Of a stretch of DNA of 64,000 nt, positions 56,701-64,000 are shown piece by piece. Origin of the DNA: Brachypterus glaber (lineage: Eukaryota; Arthropoda; Insecta; Coleoptera; Kateretidae). Position numbers and translations under genes: made by a program. Position 1 is the first letter of the stretch. Each line of letters opens with the position of its first letter. The notes under the pieces are model-generated. The model saw only the letters and a program-made list of their open reading frames with translations, was not told the DNA's origin and did not search any database. The DNA is taken from contig OY294049.1 in NCBI GenBank assembly GCA_958510825.1, positions 39,274,774-39,338,773 on the forward strand, given 5' to 3'.

Positions 56701-57052
56701 TAATGGACAGGACTCTTATCAAAGGATAAAAATCTCTTGAAAACATTTAAATTATCTAAATATACAATAGGGGCGATACGAGGTAAGTGGGTAAAATAGG
56801 GTGAAAACAATTTTTTTCAAAAAAAATTTTTTTTTAATTTATTTTTCGTTTTACGAATTTTTTTTTAACCTAGGCCTATAGGCGAAAGTATTATTTTGTT
56901 GGCAGAAGTTTTTTTTTGTGTGTAAGACAAAATCTGAGTGGCAAACTTCTTTACATACAAAAATGCAGCACAATGGGCCACGGTTTAGTATTTATTGTAA
57001 GAATATTTAAGCTCTGGATCCGGTTGTGCAACCGGATACGGTCGCAACTTAC
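56701..57052. other. probable intron sequence downstream of the sema exon
   Basis: No repeat partner. It begins (in minus-strand direction) with the donor GTAAGT at 57052-57047. Confidence 0.5.
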
Positions 57053-57152
57053 CTTCCTCCGACGAGTAAGGAGTCGCCATCTCGTAGAACGAGCCGGAAG
57101 TAGTCCGTGTGGGTGTCATTGCCAGTGAAGCGATGCACATCATCTTCCGCCC
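57053..57152 (-). CDS. semaphorin exon, start of the sema domain
   Basis: A 100-bp exon on the minus strand. The acceptor is TTTTGTTGTCCACAG before 57152; the donor is GAGGAAG followed by GTAAGT below 57053. After 2 bases of a split codon it reads AEDDVHRFTGND, THTDYFRLVLRDGD and SLLVGG, ending in 2 bases of an Arg/Ser codon. This aligns with the first sema-domain strand of invertebrate class-1 semaphorins (pattern V-x-RF-x-GN-x-S/T-H-x-D-x-F-x-L and D-x-x-SLLVGAR-N). In known family members the next residues would be N-x-VYN. Semaphorins are membrane or secreted guidance ligands for plexins. Base composition is much more GC-rich than the surroundings, typical of a real exon. Neither the preceding signal-peptide exon nor the next sema exon is visible, implying introns of at least 6.8 kb and 57 kb. 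Confidence 0.85.
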
Positions 57153-57451
57153 CTGTGGACAACAAAACATTTATGAATTCTGAAATTCAGATGCGAATCC
57201 TAAGCTTTTGCAAATTGGAGCAGAAATTTCACAAAAACTAATGTACCTATATACAGTGAGGTTGTACACCAAAAAACACAGTACTAATTTTACGCTGAAA
57301 ATAAATTTGACAGTGAAAAGGCTCACTAGCCTCTCAAAAGACTGCAAAAAATAATATTGGATTACACTAGTTTACAAATTTCAACTTTTTTTATGCGCTT
57401 ATTATTAAATTAATTACTAATGGCTTGTTATAACTATTCAATCTCACCAAT
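57153..57451. other. probable intron upstream of the sema exon
   Basis: It holds the pyrimidine-rich tract (on the minus strand) and acceptor next to 57152. Nothing else recognised. Confidence 0.5.
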
Positions 57452-57510
57452 ATAAGCGCACTATAGTGCGCTCTCTAGAGCGCTCTATAGAGACAGATAT
57501 CTGTGGAAGA
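57452..57510. repeat. cluster of short perfect palindromes
   Basis: GCGCACTATAGTGCGC (16 bp), then CTCTAGAG, AGCGCT, CTATAG and ACAGATATCTGT follow one another within 60 bp. Confidence 0.8.
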
Positions 57511-57578
57511 AATAGCGTGAATGTGTAGATAACTTAAAAAACCGTCCAGGATTGAATTCAAAACCAATTTAAGTGGGT

Positions 57579-58189
57579 TAAGGTCGATTCAGGCATAATT
57601 ATCACTAACTTCACTAAACTAAATTAAGAAATTTAGAAATTAAGAAGATTAAGGAACATAACCTCAAATTCTACAATAAATTTTTCGTGGTATGCAACAA
57701 TTAAGATAAAAGTTAAAATATACCATAAAATAATGATACAATCTTAAAATAAACCATAGAAAAAGAAGAATTTCTGAACTACACTAACTTTTAATCAAAA
57801 TGTTATAAACAAACATCCAAGTATCAAAATAAAAATGAAGATGGCGACACCTTTGTATTTTAAAATTCGTACATTTTCAGTGTTAAGGAAAACACAGTAG
57901 TTGCATAAGAAAATAAAAGGTACTTTTGGAGATAGTTGGTTTTAAAACACGATTTTTAGACACAACAACTGCAAATATAGTAATAATCGTCCTACGCAAT
58001 AGATATTTGTTTTTGTTTTACTTATTCAGTCGTATTTACACATACTTATTATCTATTTGGCAGTTACCTTATTATTGCATACCCCGGAAAATTTGAGGTT
58101 TTGTTTTTTAATTTTATTAATTTCTTAATTTCTTAATTTCTTAATTCATTTTAATGAAGTTAGTGATAATTATGCCTGAATCGACCTTT
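57579..58189. mobile_element. approx. 610-bp TIR element with perfect 32-bp core
   Basis: AGGTCGATTCAGGCATAATT and the next 13 bases at 57581-57613 are exactly inverted at 58155-58187. Weaker pairing extends the arms to about 55 bp (AAATTAAGAAATT). TA or TTA flanks both ends. The interior is AT-rich and contains no transposase frame. Confidence 0.8.
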
Positions 58190-58340
58190 ACTGTAATGAG
58201 GTAGTAATTATCATTAACAGTTATGATTACTATTGGTAATAATTTGGCCATTTATTATTACCTCGGCACCGTGTTATTTATTACTATTACTGCCAATGAT
58301 AATTAGTGAAAATTATATGAAAGGGGTTATATTACATTAT

Positions 58341-58506
58341 AGTTTGACGCACGGATCTGTGGCTACGGGAAATATGTTTGGAATGTGTGTGCAAGTGGGA
58401 GGCCCGTTGTAGGCACGCACGCCTTATAACGCTCTTGACAGAAAGAAAAGAGCGCGAATGACTTCTCCCCCTTTCGTAGGAGAGTTTCTTTCATGCGGAG
58501 AACTAT
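58341..58506. mobile_element. MITE with GTYTGACACACGGT termini, diverged copy 3
   Basis: TATAGTTTGACGCACGG at the left; the right end (TTTCTTTCATGCGGAGAACTAT) and the inner CTCCCCCTTTCGTAGG match copies 8997-9164 and 19716-19868. Ends are more diverged than in the others. Confidence 0.55.
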
Positions 58507-58688
58507 ACCTAACTTATGTACCGTGTTTTTCAGTTGGGCGCCATAATGTTCCTACATTGTGTATCATTCACATACACGTATGAATAGCATGAATGGTATT
58601 CACGAAATAGGATGTTTAGACTTAATGTGTTTTAAGCCAAGCGGTCTGTTAAAATATACTTTACAAGGACAATATAAGTAAGCCGGCT

Positions 58689-59517
58689 TAAATAAAAGGG
58701 AATTATATTTTCCGTTTTGCTCATTTTTCTTCTAATGCTAGTCTTTGTTCAAGTTTCGTATTTTTCAAATAAATATGTTGGCCATTTCTCTAGAAAAATT
58801 TAGGTCAGGAAACTCTGAGCAGAATCTATATGAGCTGATGCTCATTTGTTTCTTGCTGGTCAAATAAATTTAATTTCTTATGTAAGGTTAACTAGCTTGT
58901 ACTTTAAATTCATCATCAACCAAACATTACTTTTATTAAATAAAAGGGAATTATATTTTCCGTTTTGCTCATTTTTCTTTTAATGCTAGTCTTTGTTCAA
59001 GTTTTCGTATTTTAAAAAAAAATATGTTGGCCATTTCTCTGGAAAAATTTAGGTCAGTAAACTCCGAGCAGAATCTATATGAGCTGATGCTCATTTGTTT
59101 CTTGCTGGTCAAATAATAGTTATTTATGGTACTAGTGGGTAAAGTAAGATATTGCCCATGAGAAAATTAACCTGCGAGGCGTCAGCCAAGAAGGTTAATT
59201 TTCGAGAGGGCAATATCGGTTTACCCATGACTGCCATACAAGGTTTTATCCAATAAATAGCTTAGGAATTCATATTTTTAATAAAAATTTTAATGACATT
59301 TACAAGAAAATAATTTGACAAGTGACAGTTGAGTGAGTAAAATAAATAATTATCCACTCAATAAAGTAAAAGCCACGCGGGGGTTATTATGGAGTTTATC
59401 TATTTAAAATAAAGCTGGTAATTGTCTTATTATCTGTATGTATTGGATAAATTTAATTTATTATGTAAGGTTAACTATCTTGTACTTTAACTTCAACATC
59501 AACCAAACATTACTTTT
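58689..59517. repeat. tandem duplication of a 248-bp unit, second unit interrupted
   Basis: Unit 1 (58689-58936) and unit 2 (58937-59517) start TAAATAAAAGGGAATTATAT. Both contain ATGTTGGCCATTTCTCT and GAGCTGATGCTCATTTG. Unit 2 is longer by exactly element H plus its TAA duplication (334 bp). Confidence 0.9.
59117..59447 (+). mobile_element. 331-bp element H, copy 2
   Basis: Equal in length and more than 95 percent alike by eye to 49632-49962. TAA at 59114-59116 and 59448-59450. The uninterrupted sequence is present in unit 1 (AAATAAATTTAATTTCTTATG), giving the empty site. Confidence 0.9.
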
Positions 59518-60380
59518 ACATTTAAAAAAAAAATCCAAATAATTTTTGAAAAACAGGAAGTAAATGACAGAAAGACCAAAAAAGGTCCCAAAAAAGGAAA
59601 CTAAATCAATCTACAAATGTTTTGTTAAAATAAAGCAATATAACGCAGTGCTCAATAAAAATTTGATAGTAGACAATGTGGAAAATTCATTTAAAAAATA
59701 TAATTTTGGGTATCAGCAGCTCAAGTAATGCAAAGTTTTGTTTTAATAGCATATTATGAACAAAAAACTTACATTTATTATAATTTTAAACAGACTTTCA
59801 CTTTTTAAAAACATTTTCTTGCAATTATTTGTAAAACGGTCAATGACAGTTTATTTAACTAGTGTCAAAAATTATGAAAAGCAAAATTGATAATAAAAAT
59901 ACTACTAAAGTTATTTTTAAACCACTTACCATTCTTTATTAATTTTTTTACTCAGATTCTGCTCGGAGCCTATATAATTTTTATAAGGGCAAAAATGAAA
60001 CTTAATTCTTTAAATGAGGATAGTATATTCTCATTTTAAGTATCATATTATTACCTTCACAAAACAAGAAATTATGTTTGTGTGTTTCTCTTCTGATAAG
60101 ACAGAACATCGTTTAAAGTTGATATAATTTTTATTAGGTTGTGGAATTCGAAAAACAAAAACCTTAAGTAGTAATACCAACACATAAATTTACGCATACA
60201 ACGTTGACAGACCAAATGAAAACATAGTAGCAGTATGACATGCCAAAAGATATCCGTAAACATATATTTTATGATAATTTCACGAGATACAATTTTTTTT
60301 TTAAACCAAATTAAAAAGCCGTGAATGTTAACTTTATATATAATCCTTAAGAGATCCTTCTGGTTTATAATTTTTAAAAA
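59518..60380. other. unassigned AT-rich DNA
   Basis: No gene recognised. The 107-codon minus-strand frame at 60072-60395 is low-complexity and hydrophobic without family features. GATTCTGCTCGGAGCC at 59955-59970 is an inverted echo of GAGCAGAATCTATATGAGC in the 58689-59517 unit. Confidence 0.4.
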
Positions 60381-60394
60381 ATCGATTTTTTTCA

Positions 60395-60640
60395 CATCCT
60401 GATATACTGGATATCCTGGATATCCATGATGGATCTCTAATGGATAGCCAGTGGATATACTTTACGGAGGTTAAAAAAATAGATGTCCACTGGATATCTC
60501 GTGGATATCCAGTGATTATCCTGCCAGGATCTGGATATAGGCGGACATTTGGATGTCCATGAGACATCTAATGGCAATCCAGGCTATCCACTTGATATAC
60601 TCTATATCCAGAAAGTATATCCCGTCGATATCTAATAGTT
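60395..60640. repeat. cluster of GGATATCC-type palindromic words
   Basis: GGATAT occurs six times and its complement ATATCC five times in about 240 bp, several as full GGATATCC or TGGATATCCA. Spacing is irregular. The frame 60334-60567 repeats RDIQW/RISSIS-like words only because of this. Confidence 0.8.
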
Positions 60641-60957
60641 ATTATGTGCTGTCTGGGCAGTTTACTTTTTACAGTGATGTTATTCTTGTGATTTCTTGGT
60701 ATGTGAATTTAATACGAAGCCATGGCATTCTTTCAAAATGAATGACTAGCGCTAGCCATGAAAAGGTGTACAAATTTAGCAGCGCGAAATTAAATTGCCC
60801 AGTGATTAATCACTGCAATGGGTCTGAGGACATGTATATCCAAGTAAAGCTGCTTCAATCATTGTGACAAATAACGTCAGGGCCGTGGGCTGTTTCCAGT
60901 GACGGACTGGCCATAAAAATCATAGGTCTAATAAAGAACAAGCCGTGAAGATGTCAT
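60641..60957. other. unassigned DNA
   Basis: 60780-60930 is less AT-rich, without exon signals or repeat partner. Confidence 0.35.
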
Positions 60958-61056
60958 TTTGGAGTGTTACGCCCATGTTAATGGTATAGGAAAATATCGT
61001 TACAGGGGGGGGGGGGGGGTCCAAAAAGTCCAAAATTAGCGTTACGTAATACTTGC
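60958..61056. mobile_element. partial AGGGAACG-family MITE with G-run
   Basis: GTTACGCCCATGTTAATGGT, the word TATAGGAAAATA and a 15-20 base G-run match the complement of 14290-14345. GCGTTACGTAATACTTG matches the right arm, but the terminal GTTCCCT is missing. Confidence 0.65.
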
Positions 61057-61109
61057 CAAAGTGAAAAAATTTTGAAAAAAAAAATATCAAAAACTATAGA
61101 TTTTCATTT

Positions 61110-61330
61110 TTTACAAAAGTTTAATGGCATAACTTTTTTGTTATTGGGGGATTACTTTCAAAATTGGTAGAATTGATCCTTAAGGTCTTATAATAAAAGT
61201 AATTTTTCCTAAAAAAGTTACGTTATCTGGAAATTTCTTTCAGCTTTTATCGACCCATAACTTTTTTGTTTTTTGGAGGATTAATTTAAAAACAATAGGG
61301 ATAGCGTTTGAAGTAAAATCCCCCTGCATT
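61110..61330 (-). repeat. dispersed repeat family C, inverted segment
   Basis: GGGGGATTACTTTCAAAATT, ATTGATCCTTAAGG and TAATAAAAGTAATTTTTCCT are the complement of 25780-25960. TAACTTTTTTGTT occurs twice. Confidence 0.65.
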
Positions 61331-61565
61331 ATTGAAATTTTGGTTTTTAACATTTTATTGTTAATTTTTTTGGTTTTGGAAATGTAAAATTTTACCTTTA
61401 AATACATTTTTCTCGATTACGGTTATTCCTATGATATTACAACAAGAGTTCATTTTTTATGTATGTTTACATAAGGAATCATATTCTAATAATAAAACCA
61501 CAAAAAATACCCAGAAAAAAGTTTTGGGCAAAAAAGTGCTGCCAAAATTTTGGAAATTATTAATT

Positions 61566-61867
61566 ACACAGGCCCACTAAAAATAAAAAGTTGTCTGTGC
61601 TGGGGTTGATAACCACCTATACTTATGTATTTTGGGGTGCTGAACACGAATATTCCATAAAAAAGGCAAGTTATAGGCTCATTTTTACGCTACACTGATA
61701 AAACTGTCAAAAATGGTGAAAATCTTATCTCCAATTTTAGTGTAGCAAAAAAATGAGCACACGAAGTGCCTTTTTCATAACAGATTCGTGTTTAGCATCC
61801 CAAAATACATAATAGAAGGTGGATCTCAACCCCAGCACAGACAACTTTTTTTTTTGTGGGCCTGTGT
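61566..61867. mobile_element. 302-bp hairpin MITE (ACACAGGCCCAC termini)
   Basis: ACACAGGCCCAC with AGTTGTCTGTGCTGGGGTTG at the left and the inverse at the right; arms of about 130 bp. AATT borders both ends. No ORF. Confidence 0.85.
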
Positions 61868-62763
61868 AATTTTTGGGTTAAGATTAGTTAGTTTAGTTTA
61901 TTAGTTTATACCCCTTTCTGGACCTTTAAAAAAGAAAATTTATACATATTCGGCGTAATAAAACCGTTTTCTAATGTGACCTTTTTTGTCATTTTGCTCA
62001 CCTAGTTTCAAAAACCCAGTCCGCTCCTGGCTTTAACGTTTGTCCAGGCAACAAGAGATGTCACTTCAGCGAATTTGATTACATCTAATTTATTAAATTG
62101 TGCTTTACAACTTTTGAGGAATTCATTTTATTTTTATGTCAACCTATTTTTACTTTTTCTTTGCAATAAAATAATATTTTTCAAGGATTTACTAGAAAAG
62201 TACATTTTGACATGCAATGGGTACGTTTATATATTTATTTAGGATACATATTAATAAACTAAGCCGAATTTCCATTTAAACGGTGCCACACACTTCAAAT
62301 TTTAATGCTCTGAGGAGACATATTTAAATTTAAAAATTCGGCCACAATTTTGATTTAATTTTTTAATTTAAATACCTCGCTCCCATAAAATTAAAGTTAA
62401 AGGTCAATAGTCTAGAATCTTAAATTTTATGAGCGCATGCTACCAACACTGCCCTCTAAGACAAGTTGTCCTATCTGCAAATTAGATGTTTTGAGAAACT
62501 GGCCATGTTTTATTGTTTTTGTTTTCACTTTTTGAAAACATGTTTAAATAAATATGGCGTTGGGTTCTGATTTATTTAAACTCAAAAATACGTGATATCC
62601 TTTGAAAAAAATATATATTTTTTTTTTGTTAGAAAAATAAATTGTCATCTGAGTACATATCTCGTTGGAAAGTGTATTTCATACACTCGTGGTGTTTTCT
62701 TACTCGCCTGGCGGCTCGTTCGTAAACCTTGTCACTCGCGTGAAATATGTCACTTTCCACACT
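61868..62763. other. unassigned AT-rich DNA
   Basis: Nothing recognised. Confidence 0.35.
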
Positions 62764-62771
62764 ATTTATAT

Positions 62772-62814
<43 letters not shown>

Positions 62815-62816
62815 TT
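62764..62816. repeat. (TTTA)n, tail of the minus-strand LINE
   Basis: About 13 TTTA units; on the minus strand this is a (TAAA)n tail at the LINE 3' end. Frames at 62592-62849 and 62665-62883 are artefacts. Confidence 0.9.
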
Positions 62817-62969
62817 CATAAGGACACCCAACAGGACAAGTCCCAATAAAAGGGAGTCACTAATTAACAAAAAAATAAAATAGTAGCTTAGTCTAAAACT
62901 TAGTAATTAAATAACAAATTAAATTGTACAATAAATTGATTTTTTTTTATAGTTAATAATACACAAATT

Positions 62970-64000
62970 TTATTCTATTGCTCTAGCCGATATAAGATAG
63001 TTAATAACTTTATTCTTAAAAAGATAAATGGATGTACCAAAAATGTCAATATCACATAAGTTATTATTATAATAATTAGGGATTCTTTGAAAGGCAGAAT
63101 TCTGGTCCAAATTACTTTTTGATAACTCAATTACGAAACTATTCTGTAATCTGTTTCTATGACTAGGTACTCTAAAATGAATGTGATCAAGTAAGTTTGA
63201 TTCGAATTTGTCGTTGACTACTTTATGTAAGAAAATTGCATCTAGTAAGATTCTTCTTTCTTGTAAGCTTAAAATCTTGTAGGTTGTTAGGTTTTCAGTA
63301 TAAGTGCTTGCAACGAGCTCCGGGTTAAATCTATAATTTAGCCTCTTTAAAAATACATGCTGAATTTTTTCAATTCTTTCAATATATTTTTTAGAGTGAG
63401 GAGTCCAAGTGACCGTGTTATATTCGAGCATACTTCTAATAAGGCTAAAATACAGACTTTTAACACAATTAATGTTTTTAAAGCTCTTTGTAATTCTCAG
63501 TACGAACCCTAACATTCTATAAGCTTTAGCTACGATTGAATCAATATGTTTCTCAAATGAAAGCGTGTTATCAATGATTATGCCCAAATCATTAATTGAT
63601 TTAACCTTTGTTATTGCTTGAGTATCAAAGTAGTAAGTGCTTGTTAGGACATTTCTGTTTCTTGTAAATGTGATTTGATTACATTTTTTAATATTTAAAA
63701 ATAAGTAATTGGACTTGCAGTAATTGTAAAATCTATTAATGTCTTGCTGAAATAAAGATATGTCAAAAACTGACCCAATTCTCATGAATATTTTTAAGTC
63801 GTCAGCGTATAAAATAAAACAGCAATAAACAAAACACAAATATATATCAAATATATATATAAGGAATAACAAAGGTCCAATGTGACTGCCTTGAGGTACA
63901 CCAGAGGTTGCGTGAACACTTTCAGACTGAAATCCATTTACAATTACAAACAAAAAACGATCCGACAAATAAGATTTAATCCAGCACAAGAGTTGACCAA
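62970..64000 (-). CDS. LINE reverse transcriptase, partial (open to window edge)
   Basis: The frame is open from base 64000 to a stop at 62970. In residues from the first Met (63989): CWIKSYLSDR at the start, SGVPQGSHIGPLLF (29-42) and LYADD (60-64), the catalytic Asp pair. Then LNIKKCNQITF, SINDLGIIIDNTLSF, KAYRMLGFVLRITKSF, RSMLEYNTVTW and a C-terminal RVPSHRNRLQN. No frameshift is seen, so the element may be recent; whether the upstream RT boxes and endonuclease are intact lies outside the window. APE-type LINE, CR1/jockey group likely. The Met is not a true start. Confidence 0.88.
   Translation of the reverse strand, partial: GQLLCWIKSYLSDRFLFVIVNGFQSESVHATSGVPQGSHIGPLLFLIYIFDIYLCFVYCCFILYADDLKIFMRIGSVFDISLFQQDINRFYNYCKSNYLFLNIKKCNQITFTRNRNVLTSTYYFDTQAITKVKSINDLGIIIDNTLSFEKHIDSIVAKAYRMLGFVLRITKSFKNINCVKSLYFSLIRSMLEYNTVTWTPHSKKYIERIEKIQHVFLKRLNYRFNPELVASTYTENLTTYKILSLQERRILLDAIFLHKVVNDKFESNLLDHIHFRVPSHRNRLQNSFVIELSKSNLDQNSAFQRIPNYYNNNLCDIDIFGTSIYLFKNKVINYLISARAIE

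Larger units (their letters stand above)
62764..64000 (-). mobile_element. LINE, 3' part (continues beyond the right edge)
   Basis: RT ORF, 3' UTR of about 150 bp and (TAAA)n tail. Related by motif order to 55825-56700, but with a different tail and clearly diverged protein. Confidence 0.85.

Noticed and set aside
60072..60395. 107-codon minus-strand frame with hydrophobic runs
   Set aside because: Low-complexity Ile/Phe/Leu content expected from AT-rich sequence; no motifs.

Overview
This is AT-rich eukaryotic DNA with no operon-like gene packing. It looks like insect intronic or intergenic sequence saturated with transposable-element debris. Evidence for an insect: a splice-flanked exon closest to invertebrate class-1 semaphorins, Penelope-like retroelements with GIY-YIG endonucleases, several non-LTR (LINE) families with microsatellite tails, and dozens of short TA-flanked or fold-back DNA elements. 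The repeat load suggests a large genome such as that of many beetles, but the species cannot be fixed from the sequence.

Host gene content is almost nil. The only exon I can support well is on the minus strand at 57053-57152: 100 bp, consensus acceptor and donor, encoding the start of a semaphorin (sema) domain. No neighbouring sema exon is recognisable. The simplest reading is that positions 1-57052 and 57153-64000 are parts of two very large introns. A weak plus-strand exon candidate is at 5753-5845.

Layout. 1-334: 3' end of a Penelope-like element (PLE) with a hammerhead-like motif; a nearly identical inverted copy is at 10198-11060. 480-9000: fold-backs, a pogo-like MITE, a hAT-like MITE with 8-bp target duplications, and relatively unique AT-rich DNA. 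9165-9962: a 5'-truncated LINE. 11202-20400: DNA-transposon remnants, including a Harbinger-like remnant near 18416-19310 and several hairpin MITEs. 21118-26140: dispersed repeats, a 42-bp minisatellite, a frameshifted LINE and long microsatellites. 26139-28768: a LINE with a long intact reverse-transcriptase frame, inserted into a palindromic element. 28769-39760: paired dispersed families, Tc1-like transposase debris and tandem repeats. 39896-40640: a second PLE remnant with two hammerhead-like motifs in opposite orientation. 41270-55470: MITEs, many nested, several with the empty site visible in a paralogous copy. 55825-56700 and 62764-64000: two further LINE 3' ends, the second running off the window. 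57579-61870: TIR elements, a duplicated unit with an insertion, and a cluster of short palindromes.

The most informative biology is in the mobile elements: hammerhead-like motifs with palindromic stem III at PLE ends (213-253, 10279-10319, 39957-39994, 40555-40597), and nested insertions that let target-site duplications be read from the window itself.
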